Origin: Saturnia japonica
Taxonomy: Eukaryota > Arthropoda > Insecta > Lepidoptera > Saturniidae
Reading direction: 5' to 3'
DNA length: 64,000 nt
Assembly (NCBI GenBank): GCA_033032175.1
Contig: CM065311.1
Location: 3,713,190 to 3,777,189, forward strand
Shown: piece after piece, positions 24,527-35,210 of the stretch
Layout: every line of letters begins with the position of its first letter
Position numbering within the stretch: position 1 is the first letter of the stretch
Translations under genes and position numbers: made by a program
The notes under the pieces: generated by a model
What the model was told of the DNA's origin: nothing
Seen by the model: only the letters and a program-made list of their open reading frames with translations
The model's database searches: none

Positions 24527-24780
24527 ATCGCATTAGACTAGTGGTCCTAAACGCGACTGCTATGCTCGAGGTCCTAGGTTCGATTCTTAGGTCGAGCAAA
24601 GTGATATTGGGTTTTCTATAAAAATCTCAGTAGTAGCTTGGCGTTTAGCTTTGTGCTCTATTAATGGCCATAGGCTCGTCCCCTATTACATGGGACCTGA
24701 ACCATACCCGGCGAACTGTGGGTGTACACCTCTGCCTAATAATTGGGGAATACAGGCGTGATGGTATGTTAACGTAACTT
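24527..24780 (+). mobile_element. tRNA-derived SINE (same family as 63880)
   Basis: A box 'tagactagtggtcctaaacg', B box 'ggttcgattcttaggtcgag', then a body with 'atctcagtagtagcttggcg' and 'cctaataattggggaataca'. The first about 120 bp match the copy at 63880-64000. An A box about 45 bases before the B box is the internal Pol III promoter. The sequence diverges from a usable tRNA in its stems, so this is a SINE and not a tRNA gene. It resembles the SINE class called Metulj in Heliconius, recalled from memory. Confidence 0.85.
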
Positions 24781-26169
24781 CATAGTGCGCTTAGCTCGCG
24801 TCGCGCTATTTTTCATAGGTTTTATTTAGGTAGTATTTCTTTGGTCGTGAATTATTTTGTACGCGTGATATCTTCTACGGTATTCATTTAAATGGGAAAC
24901 TGTGAAGGACAATTCTAATCTAAATTAATTACTGAAGTTAACTGATTAACTTATTAGGATAGAGATTAATACTGAATTGGAGAAAATAGTTTCGCAATTA
25001 ACGTAATATTTTAAATTATTATGCTGAAGATAAAAATGGTTACTGTGAGTCAACCTTAGGAAATAAACATAAGCCATAGCAGACTCTTTTTTAGGCTTTT
25101 TGAAGAACTACAATTCTTTAGAACATTATTTTGATATATCTCATAAAGTTTAGCCAGCGTAAGCTATGTAAGCACATGAAAATCATTTTTTTGACGACTT
25201 GATTAAAAATAATATCAACCTAATGACTATGGATCATTTTCAATAACTTTATTATGCACCTGACGTAGATCACACAAAGATCACAACGATTTGGTGCGAC
25301 ATACACAAAAAAAAAATCAGTTTTAGCTTAAATTCAGTTTTGTCACAAAATCTTTCAATCTAAAATCTGATCTAACGATGTAATTAAATATTATTTAAGG
25401 ATTTGGTTCAAGCCGCCCTAAATCACTACATTAGAAAAAGTAACTGAATGTCATAATGAATATAGAAATCTATCTATTATTTGTTATTATTCCTCTTACA
25501 ACATTAGCCTTTTTTATAAATGATATAAAAATACGAGTTAGTATTATAATATTCATTATTCATACGCTTGCTATATATACGTCTTTACTATTTTGTTGTA
25601 GCTTCCATTTCTTATGTTACGGATATTTGACAGTTACATGGTTCTTGGGTAGAACTAATTATAATTACGTTCCAAAACAAAATTAATAAAATAGCTATTC
25701 TGCTATAATAAGGTCGTTGATAAACAGTTAATACTGAAAAATTTCCACACTACTATCGGTCAGTGAGACAAGTATCGCAAGAGTCTAGACGAAGCCCGCC
25801 CTTATCACAAACGTTTCGGTCTCCAGAACAATGAACCTTATACTGCATAATTGAGCAAGATAACACAGAAATATTAATAGTGAAAGTGAATAAAGTTTAT
25901 AGCAATTAATTAATAAATACAAAATATCTTTCGAAATATTAAAATACCTGTCCAGTTTTATTACAGTGTGTCAGTATGAATTTTCTTCATCTTTTATTCA
26001 GAATTATTAATTAATCATCGTAAATTTTACATTTTTTTTATTATTCCTAAAGGAAAGTTTTTAAAATCAAAAATACTATGGAGATTGTTTTCAAAAATAT
26101 ATGTTTGAACCTCTGACCATTCCAATAAGCAATTTGAGAGTGATTTCAATATTGTGATAACTAGAATTG
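24781..26169. other. AT-rich DNA; one hydrophobic open frame
   Basis: A 76-codon ATG frame at 25456-25686 (+) is rich in I/L/F and could be read as two membrane spans. AT-rich DNA produces such frames by chance, it has no homologue I recognise and no splice or poly(A) context stands out. No bounded repeat was found. Confidence 0.4.
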
Positions 26170-26433
26170 AAAATACATTTAAATCCACAGTCCAAACTAC
26201 TGGGGATCGTGAAAATTTGCATGCGCGGGTTCCTTTTACATTTTAAATTAGCACTAAGAAAGGATTTTGGGAAATTCAAACTCTAAGGGAAATTCACCAA
26301 AAAGCGAATAAAATTTGGTATGAACATCCATCATTTTGGAAGGTACCTAGATCTATGAAAATTAGTATTTAGCAATTCAATCAGAAAGTAAAAAATCATC
26401 TATGACGCTAGCGAAGCTGTAGGAAAAGCGTTA
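26170..26433 (+). mobile_element. Helitron-like family C copy
   Basis: It contains 'ccacagtccaaactactggg', 'gatcgtgaaaatttgcatgc', 'gcactaagaaaggattttgg', 'gcgaataaaatttggtatga' and ends 'gctgtaggaaaagcgttag' followed by T. The terminal CTAG has drifted to TTAG. It provides the uninterrupted reference for the insertion at 11800-11920. Confidence 0.65.
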
Positions 26434-27524
26434 GTTTACCTATAAAGCAGTAAATGTAAAGCGGAAGTATACAAACTTTGTTTTATCAATAATCATAGAA
26501 TATGAGATAATTAGCGTCACACGCGTTTTACGTGTGGTAATGATATTGTTAGATAACTTTGTAATTTATTAGATAAAACGTACAGGATTCTGATAAAAAA
26601 TCTAAATCCGACGTATAAATCCTTTAACTGATCACATTAATTCTTTTGATAGTTTAAATTTTAATTTAATTACGAATTTATCTTTTCTTTGTATTTTCTG
26701 GTGTACTCTCTAAATTATTTAAGTACATTTGTCATAATTGAGAAGAAATGCTTGCATTAAGGGTGGCGGTCGTTTTCTTATATGTTTACTGGATGGTAGG
26801 ATACGACAATCCGGGAGTTGACAACATTTGGAAAATTGTTTTAAACACTTTATATGTTGAAAATAATACATACGAATAATATTTTTTTCTTTAATACAAC
26901 ATAAAAAGTAATTTAAAAATGTTTTTTAAACTAAATAAAATGTCCGTAACAAAAACGATGCATTATGGTCCTGTGACATCATCACTCATGTTATATGTCA
27001 TTTTGTATGATAACATTGACAAGTTTGACAACTAACGCAAGAGTCTAAAGTTCATATTTCTTAATAAATGGTGACGTCACGTTTACTAATCGCGTTTCAA
27101 ATCACGTGGCCTACAAACAAAAAATATTAATTTTCCATAGGGAAACTTGGATAAATAAACAATTAATTTTTCCAGATTTGTATTGTTTTAGGCTTTTTAT
27201 CTATAGACCAATGTTACTCATTTTTTTTTAAACATGCAGTCAACTCGCGGATTGTTGTCCAACTGAATCGCAACCACCGAAAAACAGGTTGTAATTCTGG
27301 TCACAATAGCACGCTATAAGCATGTCGCGTTTCGGTATCATCCGGTGTATTTCCAGCTTCCGAGATTGTACTTGTGCTTACGAGTACCATCATGCACAGT
27401 TCCTTCACTTTTGCGTTTTGTCAATGCTACAATAATTAAACCTCATACAAATTACACGGAAACATACAATTTATATCTAAATTATTTATATATATATATA
27501 TTAATAAATATGTAGTTCTGTCTC
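26434..27524. other. AT-rich DNA, no gene recognised
   Basis: Nothing bounded was found. A less AT-rich patch at about 27240-27400 has CpGs but no open frame worth calling. Confidence 0.4.
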
Positions 27525-28261
27525 TACAGGTAATATTTTTCCAAAAAGTTCCCGATAGACATACTATATGGACGATACAGGTCAAGAATAAGCCATAAAT
27601 ATTTATTGTCCTAATATAATTGAAAACGGCTTGACTGATTCTAATGAAATTTTATACTCGGGATGCTTATTTTTATTGATTAGAAATCGTAAAAAAAATA
27701 ATTTCTAAAAAAACTTATTTTCGTTAATTTTTAACAGTTTTTGTAACGGGTTGAAATTGTGTACACGGGAAGTATAAACCATTCCATGATGGGCTATGGG
27801 AATTTTAAATAACACTTTTAACAATCTTAAAAAAAAAATTCAAAAATTTAAAATTCCATTAATTTCTAACCGATTTTGATGAAATTTTATGTACGAGAAG
27901 TATAAGTCATTTCATAATTAATAGGCTATAAGGATTGTCATAAAGTAAAGTAATGTTATTATCAATATTAAAATAATTTTTTATATTAATTCTCAACCAC
28001 TTTTGACAAAATTTCGTAGACGGTATTCATACGTGATATCATAATTGATAGGCTTTAAGAATCGTCAATAATAATTTCAGAAATATGTAAAAATAGAACA
28101 ATTTTGATAATTCTCAACCAACTTTAAAGAAAATTGTACACGGAAAGTACATGCCATTATTCCTCAATTAATAGACTGTATGAATTGTCAACAATATGAG
28201 TAAAAATAAAATTACGGGATGAAAATATCAAACGCGCGCGGTACCGCGGGCATAACACTAG
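27525..28261 (+). mobile_element. Helitron-like element with internal ~120-bp tandem units
   Basis: Units recur around 27750, 27880, 28005 and 28128, each with 'cacgggaagtataaacc'-type and 'ataattgataggctataag'-type blocks followed by 'attgtcaata'. The 3' end is 'cgcgcgcggtaccgcggg' then 'cataacactag', with a GCGGTACCGC palindrome as hairpin and CTAG at 28258-28261. The 5' part ('gacatactatatggacgata') also matches the reverse complement of 11650-11670, so both copies share the full length. The next Helitron begins at the following base. Confidence 0.65.
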
Positions 28262-28693
28262 TCATATTATAAACCTCAAAGGTTTGTTTATTTGTTTGAA
28301 CACGCTAATATAAAGAGCTTCCAGTTAGATTTGCAAAAAAAAAATTTGCATTTTATACCTTATTTATTGAAGAAGAAAATAGTTCTTCTTACGACATCGG
28401 GTCCTGTTTAGCGTAAAGGAATATTCATGCAGGCTAGTATGAAACTGTCGACCACCGATGGGTTGCCGATCTCTCGGTGGTCACCGTTGTATTTGGATTG
28501 CACTGTGCTTACCATCAGGGATTGTTCCGTGAATTTTCCGAGCTACTATAAAAAGGGATTTTACTTCTACGACCCTAAGGAGCGAAGCATTAACCCTGAA
28601 TGTTAAGTAATCTGGCAAGCTGTAGGCTAGTACGGAAAGTGAAAACAACCCTCGAATAAATTTAACACGGGTGAAACCGTAAAGCATAGCTAG
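28262..28693 (+). mobile_element. Non-autonomous Helitron, family A
   Basis: It starts TCATATTATAAACCTC directly after the CTAG of the preceding element. It contains 'gtttgtttgaacacgctaat' and 'gaccctaaggagcgaagcat', and ends 'acacgggtgaaaccgtaaag' then 'catagctag', with an ACGG/CCGT stem before CTAG (28690-28693) and T after. A block at 28430-28535 appears to be a nested fragment (listed separately). The 68-codon minus-strand frame at 28481-28687 is a shadow. Confidence 0.75.
28430..28535 (+). repeat. LINE 3'-UTR-like fragment nested in Helitron A
   Basis: It reads 'gtcgaccaccgatgggttgc', 'tctcggtggtcaccgttgta' and 'gcactgtgcttaccatcagg'. A related copy lies at 40280-40390 ('gtgatggattgctattcttg', 'ttgcttatcatcaggcaaag'). 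Other family A Helitrons lack it, so it is an insertion. The family resembles lepidopteran LINE 3' ends. Confidence 0.55.
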
Positions 28694-29087
28694 TATGTTA
28701 TAAAATTATGGTTCCACCTCACCATATTTACATTGATCTGGTATGGTGAGATACAGAGTGTTGTTTGTTGCGAAATCTATTGTGTGCTGGCGCCAAGGAG
28801 TGAGCGACAGCGATGACAGTAGGCTTCACCCGCCTGTGTTTGCATTTCTATATACATACTTGATCACAATACAAATATCAAAACGGGAGCCTTGATATGC
28901 CTATCATTGCTTCGAGGTGTTCATTGTATTCTTCGCACAAATATGACATTGAAAGCAAAACCTGTTCTTCTCGATTTCGATTCTTAGTAGCAATTATTAC
29001 ATTCCGACCCTATATTTAATGTAGATTGTATTTTATATTAACGCAAATATATGGATCTGCCATCGCTCTGTCAAGCATGGCTAAGTC
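28694..29087. other. Unassigned DNA with a small hairpin
   Basis: CTCACCATA (28718-28726) and TATGGTGAG (28742-28750) form a perfect 9-bp stem with a 15-base loop. The sequence after it is moderately GC-rich ('gctggcgccaaggagtgagc'). It may belong to the same LINE as 29088-29218, but no reading frame connects them. Confidence 0.35.
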
Positions 29088-29218
29088 ATCATATAAACTA
29101 CTATTCAGACTCCTTTACGATAACTGCCATACGACTGTGGAATGTCATATCGTGTCATATTCAAGTTGTTAAGGGCATAATTGATTGTAAATACTTTATG
29201 ATACCGAATATTCCATAG
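29088..29218 (+). pseudogene. LINE ORF2 C-terminal remnant
   Basis: The frame starting TAC TAT TCA gives YYSDSFTITAIRLWNVIS and then KGIIDCKYFMIP before a stop. The pattern 'YYSDSFT..AIRLWN.LP......S...FK' is the conserved tail of many insect non-LTR LINE proteins. Only this tail survives. Confidence 0.65.
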
Positions 29219-29479
29219 AACTAGACCTTGGCACATCTTTTGCCTTGGGGCATTCACTAAGGTCTCTGTTGTAGGCATTTATGGTTATATGATCCGAGTA
29301 AAACATATACTGAAACTCGAAATTGAAAACCGATAACTGTTATCTAAACTGGTTGTTTTTAATAACGAGTTATTTTTGATGACTGAATACTGATACTGGT
29401 ATAGGTATTACAAGCAGCTTAATTTTTGAATGTACTAAAAGTAGTTATTATTTTTATTTTGTTTTGAACATTTATATTC

Positions 29480-29745
29480 ATATATGAATGAATTACAAAC
29501 ACTTTTTCCGTGGCTCCACTCGCGTTATAGTCCCATTATATGTTTTTATGATCCATTCTAAACTACATGGATAAATACAAATTTTTATAGATATCTATAA
29601 AAATTACCTATTTTCATACAAACTTCCATCTCACCTACGGCATAAAAAGAAACCCGCATGCAAATATTCACAGCCTTAGCCGCAGTTCTTTAGGCTGTGC
29701 ATAATGTCAGTCAGTCGGTAGTTGCCGTATTTATATTATAATTCT
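29480..29745 (-). repeat. Helitron-like family C, diverged
   Basis: On the minus strand it has 'cgacagtc..'-type start wording 'accgactgactgacattatg', 'gcacagcctaaagaactgcg', 'tgcatgcgggtttc' and the ending 'gtggagccacggaaaaagtg'. The order agrees with other family C copies. The ends are blurred. Confidence 0.5.
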
Positions 29746-30239
29746 TATTGGTATGTTCGATGTTATTGTAATACGTAGTTGTAACGTTTTTGTTTTAAAT
29801 ACTTATATTATATTAATATAATCCTAATCTTTTTAATGAAACACGGTACATAGATATTTAGCCATGGGCGTGGTTAGAGAATTTTCCAGCTGGTCAGCTA
29901 CTATAATCCAAATATTTTTTTCTCAAGATAAATAGAATAAACGGGATGTTCCTTCAATAATGTTGAGTTTTCTAGGATGGGAGGCATGGTGGGCATAGCA
30001 ACCCCCTTTAACTATGTCCATGTTTATTTAGCTATGCAGTTATAACAATATTATCACGAAAATGGGATGGATATATGGATTTCAGATTTGCATTTGTTTT
30101 TGATGTCAAACATCTAATTCAGCGGGTCAGACCTTGGCAGATGTTGACGTGGCGACGCTTTGGTAGTGTAGAGCCGAGTTAATTTTTTTAATAAGAAAAC
30201 TGGATCATTTCAATGTTTCATGTTTAAATATACATAGAT

Positions 30240-30400
30240 TAAAAGCGGTTGGTAGGGATCGAGACCACCATACAGATAAGTAGTAATAAAATAAACATCT
30301 TCACAGTTGCTTTCTTTTGGTTTGTTGTGTTACGGGATCACCCGGTATATTTATTTATCAGGTACATGTACAGTCAGTCAGTTAGTCAACCATTCACCTC
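30240..30400 (+). repeat. Single unit of minisatellite family E
   Basis: 'ggtagggatcgagaccacca' followed by 'ttgctttcttttggtttgtt' and 'gggatcacccggtatattta' matches the ~109-bp unit at 43408-43641 and 45866-46022. The 62-codon frame at 30249-30437 runs through it and is not a gene. Confidence 0.55.
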
Positions 30401-30504
30401 TTTGCCTATTGCATATTTAATCGTACTGTCGACATAAACAAATTTTTTAAATATTCACTAATATGTTTTACATACGCAGGGCGTCCCGTGACGGCAAACT
30501 TAAA

Positions 30505-30815
30505 AAAAATCTTTATTGGTTTGGCTACAATCTCACCTGATGTTAAGTGACGATGTGGCTTAAGATATAATAGTAACACGCTAAGTCTAGTGGGGGGATG
30601 ACTCTCGAGAGCAGCTTTTGGAACACACCTCTACGTGCTTTGTAACAGATTTTCAACTTGAGGTAGCTAGCCAGGCGAGCAATACAATATGCCTACCCAC
30701 CACCATGATACGGTTTCATCACGATGGTTGCCTTCATCGAAAGCACAGGCTCATTGTAGGGATTAGAATTCACGCCAATATACGCGACGTCCGTACACCC
30801 TACCAATGAGCTGTC
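30505..30815 (-). repeat. LINE 3'-end-like repeat
   Basis: 'ggctacaatctcacctgatg', 'gttaagtgacgatgtggctt' and, further on, 'tgcctacccaccaccatgat' and 'aggctcattgtagggattag' follow the wording of a widespread lepidopteran LINE 3' region. It is diverged and encodes nothing continuous. Confidence 0.5.
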
Positions 30816-31554
30816 ATTGCTTTAAAAATATTTCCATTACGCTTACTCCAGTTAGTGTTTTGGAGTAGGTAATACTATCGCTATGAGTTTTTATTACTCT
30901 ACGATACCTACTTTATTAATATAAGCTATAGTAATAGTTTATGTAAATAACTACACTTTTAATACCGAAAACCAGTTCACAAGTTTTATACAAGTATTAT
31001 CTAGCTAGCTAACTACCTCGATGCATAATTGCAAGCCGTCGTTTATAATTTAAATAGTATGTTATTTTTTAGTAGGATATACCTATTTTCTTATATATAT
31101 ATTTCTTTAAGCGCTATATATAAACATCTGCGTAATTTGAAAGGTGATCATTAAAAAAATAGTTTATTGTGCTATTGACAACGCCGCGTCGCAGTATTGA
31201 TAATTATAATTGTTTACAATATTTCTATTAAATTGTACGAGATAAACTTGTTGACATTTTAAATAGTTCAGTGGGGTCTTTTTAATAGTAAATAAGATAC
31301 AAACGACGTTGATAATAGAGAAACATAATTATATATTAACATAAGCATAATATCGCTGCTTGAGTACAAAATGTATATAAATGATTTTTTTTTTTTTATA
31401 ATTGCGATAATATAATCTTAACATTCATAACATCAGAGGTTCAAAGATTTTCACAAATCTTACAATATAAATTACATACAGTCAGTATTGCATATTTTGC
31501 ATCCTGTGGGCTCTGAAATCGGCAGTAAATTGCGGAGAATCATTTCAATTGAAT
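30816..31554. other. AT-rich DNA, no gene recognised
   Basis: Nothing beyond low-complexity AT runs, including a poly-T run near 31386. Confidence 0.45.
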
Positions 31555-31870
31555 ATAGCGCACAATATTTACACAAGAATGCCGGGAGCGAATTTACGCT
31601 TGTACCCTATATAGCCCACCGGCAGGCAGATCGTTTTTGTGTAATTGTTTTTAGTGATTAATGTTTTTGGACAGAAGGGCCTTGACAGCTGCTCCGGGCT
31701 TTGTGGTGAGTGCAGAAGGCACTCAATCGATATGGCAACAAGCGCAAGGGTGGCAATGTGGCCGGATTGCGGCTTGGACACCGCTTGCAGTTGCTGTGGT
31801 TGCAATTTCGCGATCAGGCGAACTATATCCATTCGATCTATATTATTATCAGCACCGGCTCTAGACCTTA
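31555..31870. other. GC-rich patch with overlapping open frames, origin unknown
   Basis: Three frames of 67-95 codons overlap: 31645-31932 (+), 31661-31864 (+) and 31569-31832 (-). The +31661 frame contains TAAPGFVVSAEGTQSIWQQA and RIAAWTPLAVAVVAISRSGE. The +31645 frame is cysteine-rich (CSGLCGECRR, CGLDTACSCCGC). Base use is clearly less AT-rich than the flanks. I do not recognise a family. Having both strands open argues for a composition effect or a repeat fragment rather than a gene. It ends at 'accggctctagac', so a CTAG-ended repeat is one possibility. Confidence 0.35.
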
Positions 31871-31994
31871 ATAAAGGTAGAGTAACGAGACGCTTTCACA
31901 CCATTAATTGTATATCAGTTTACTTTAAATAAATAATAATTAACAACATTTTTAGCGTCCTTTCGCTCTACCTCTAGGACCCCGCTGATTATTA

Positions 31995-32079
31995 TTAGCA
32001 AATATTTTTATAAAGTATGAGAGTGTTCATATACGCATATGCGTATATGTATTCAGTTTATCTTACAAATATTTGCTAA
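31995..32079. repeat. 85-bp two-tier palindrome
   Basis: The outer arms TTAGCAAATATTT (31995-32007) and AAATATTTGCTAA (32067-32079) are perfect inverted copies of 13 bp. The centre is a perfect 22-bp palindrome at 32028-32049 (half-site CATATACGCAT). The arms are nearly symmetric about the centre. It could be a small foldback element or cruciform-forming sequence. The fully self-complementary core without a loop argues against an ordinary miRNA precursor. Confidence 0.8.
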
Positions 32080-34974
32080 GTCTAACTACCTAAAAAAGGA
32101 AAAAAGGTCGCTTACAGAACGAACCTATGTTCCTACAGTGTGATTTATGTTAAACTAGCGAATGGCAGAGTTAACCGCGCAAGCAGTGGGCTCGAGGGCT
32201 CCATTCTGGAGGATCGGACCTAGGATTTGTAATTGTAATCAAACTGTAGACTAATACGATTATTAAGTATACATATCTATCAATTAAAAATTCTAATGCA
32301 ATCTAGGGCTTTCTATTTTTACAATTTTAGCTTTTAAATACATTCCGACCTATTTCCAGATTATACGCCAGAAAGTAATAACTTTAAAAAAACGTAACGA
32401 GTAACTCAAGTAAGCAAAGTCGATCTTTCTAGTCAACCGTAAGCTGAAATATTTTCAGTTTTGACCACGCTGACATTTCGATGAAACCATTCTACATGCC
32501 GCTCGTGTATGCGGTAAATAAAGGTATTTAGGTAATAAACATAGCATGTTCTTGTTGTTATGCGTTTCGCAATTATGTTATTCGTGAGAAGGCAGACTGG
32601 TCCACTGATGTTATCAATATAATAAGGTGTAATTTCCGTTCAACAGGTATTCTGCTAACTTCATTTAGATTCATTAGATTCATAAATTATGTTATGTCAA
32701 ATAATTGATGTTGTAATGAATATTCAATATATAAATCTTTTTCACAATTTTTTACTGCCTATAAAATAACTCTTCCGTGACTTGACACTGGCAAAATTGG
32801 TATTTAAAAAGTTGAAGTTGTACATTAATGTAAAATATAATTAAATTAATGAACATCGTGTTAGCGAGCTATTACTTTAAATGAAAGAAAGAAATAATTT
32901 GACAGTAAAGTGAATGAATTTTATCGACAGTAAAAATTAAATAGTTTGCTTCTTTTTCAGCATGATAAAATTTTTGTTAGTGTTCACTGTCCTACACAAT
33001 ATTCGTACTTCGTCATTCTCAGAACACGTCTTATATTATGTTAAATCAGTTACATTTAAATTCACCATGTTATTAAACTAAATTAAAATTAACATTCAAA
33101 AATATTGAACGTTCATATAAACTTGAAAGTGGATTATGAAGAAATTAATGAGAATGTTAGCCAAGGGCCAATTACTGAAAACGTTAAATAATTTAGTGTC
33201 ATAATATATTTGTAATTTATAATATCAAGGTATAATAATTAACATTATTCTAAGGTTTTAATTCTATATACATAAAGTAATGTAGTAACATGTAAATGAT
33301 TTAAAAAAAAAAACATTTTTTAAAATAGCACTTCCATAATATGCTTCCGCAATAATAGGTGATTTACGCACATTGTTATTAATGTTCCTATCTCACTATT
33401 TACACAATAGTAAAAACGTAATCTAAGCATAAAATTTCATTATTATACCAACAGGCATAAGCTAAATTAATTACTACAATGATAATTCATTAAGTTATAA
33501 TAAACCTGTATGGTGTGTGAGTGTGCCAACGCAAGGATGTTAGTCTGAACAAAAGCCACTGACTCATCTCATGAGGTGGGCTTGTGATTACCAAAATCTT
33601 ATAATATATTACAATAGATTGTGGCAGGTGCGCTTCCATATGCATCAACCTACGCTTTAGAAGTATTATTTTATAATTAGATGGGAAACACATTTGTCTA
33701 TTTGATTCTAAACTAAGCTTAGCTCGTACTGTACACACTGAAAAGTGATTGTCAGCATATTTTCACCTTGAGAGTAGTGTCTATTTAGACGAGTAATCAA
33801 GTATACTCTGCCGCCATCCCGTGGTTGCGTCATGGTGCTTTTATCTACCTATGGTTTAGTTTCATTGTAGGATTTGAATTTGAACGTTACGCCAAAAATG
33901 CTTTGGGATTCCTGAAGAAATTGTAGCAGAGGTCAATGTTATTTTGGAAGAATCTACGTCTAATGCAGCCTGGATATTTTATAAATTTGTTTCGTTGACT
34001 CTTAAATTCAAATTATATTTATAAATAAATCTAGTAAATTGACTTCTCCTGTGAGGGTGGTAAGGTCATTAATGATATACTAACGCCTCCTTAAAATGAA
34101 AGAAAAATAGGATTTGAACTTAGTATTTCGATATGGCATCCGAGCGCGCTATCAGTAAAAAGTCATTTAAAACTTTCAACCTTCGTGGTTTTAATCACCT
34201 TTAAAACCTTAACCGTTGGACCGCAGAGGCGGTCTCGTGTTACTGATGACACTTTGTGAGTCTTATTTACATTTGCTCTACATTTTTTTCTTATTAACAT
34301 ATTACACAATTCCATTCCAGTCAAGGATAAATTCCGTTGTTTACGTTTGAGTTATAAACAGTTATCATAGGGTCAGAACCCTGCTAATAGGTATATGCGA
34401 CTACAAAGTTATTCTATAGAACGTATCTTTATCTCTACTCTAAAACTCAATTGCTAAGGACTACCTGATACGTTAAATATTATCTATGTTTATTGATAAA
34501 TTATTAAAAAATAAATTACTGAAAAATAAAACTTAAAAAATTAAAGTTTAGTATATTTACTCGATATAGTTTAAAGCTTTGGCACGGGGTCGCATTATTT
34601 TATTAAGTAATGATGTGAACGAAGATATTTACACAAACAGCGCTACTGGCTTACAATTACTGTGGCTGCCGGAATAAAACGATAGGTGTTTGGTGATGAA
34701 TTTTAAATTTCATTGTAGTAGTGGCTAGACGAGTATACGAAAATTCTCTAACACCAATAAGTTGCTTTACATCAATAAAGTGTGATTCTTGGAATACTAT
34801 AAAGCTCTTTTAATAACTTGACTCCCATGAATGACATTAATGCCAATTTTACGTCCATTTTCTGTGACCTCGAGAGCCTCCGAACGTTCTCCTCTAATCA
34901 TAAATTGTTATTATTGTCCGCAAATCGATTATTATTAAACTCTATAATTAATAGAATCACTAAAAATAAATATT
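32080..34974. other. Mostly unassigned DNA
   Basis: Moderately GC-rich scraps at 32160-32225, 33500-33660 and 33810-33900 look like old repeat pieces but give no consistent family. A tRNA-like trace at 34098-34160 is listed separately. The 82-codon minus frame at 33490-33738 has no coding support. Confidence 0.35.
34098..34160 (-). repeat. Degenerate tRNA-like SINE head
   Basis: On the minus strand 'tactgatagcgcgctcggat' resembles a Pol III A box and 'aagttcaaatcctat' a B box, but the spacing is shorter than in a tRNA and no cloverleaf forms. This is best read as the decayed head of a tRNA-derived SINE. Confidence 0.35.
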
Positions 34975-35210
34975 CATATTTTTATCGCACTAAGTAAGAA
35001 AGTCCTTGAGTAGCGACCACGCACTGGAAAATCCAGGTGTATAGACCCGCAACGATATAAACCGATAACCTGGTAGAGATTGTGGGAACCCGCTAGATGC
35101 GAGCAGCGCAAGACTGCTCGTTGTGGCGATCTATTGGAGAATGCCTATGTCCGGAAGTGGACCTCTTTCGGCTGAATGCTTGGAAGGAAGAGAGCATTTT
35201 CCTAGTATCT
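34975..35210 (+). pseudogene. LINE reverse-transcriptase C-terminal tail
   Basis: Translation near 35096 gives MRAAQDCSLWRSIGE. The DNA continues 'gcctatgtccggaagtggac' and 'ctctttcggctga', the standard 3' end of 'endonuclease-reverse transcriptase' LINEs (..A.DR..WR.MGEAYVQQWTSFG). A frameshift separates SIGE from the AYVRKWTSFG reading. The GAT-rich tail is lost. Confidence 0.7.

Noticed and set aside
24527..24600. A functional tRNA gene
   Set aside because: A and B boxes are present but the stems do not pair as a cloverleaf and a SINE body follows; a second copy at 63880 confirms a repeat.
25456..25686. 76-codon ATG frame with two hydrophobic stretches
   Set aside because: AT-rich codons alone give I/L/F-rich frames; no splice context, homologue or composition shift supports a gene.
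31995..32079. A microRNA precursor
   Set aside because: The core is fully self-complementary with no loop and the stem between the two tiers does not pair well, unlike a miRNA hairpin.
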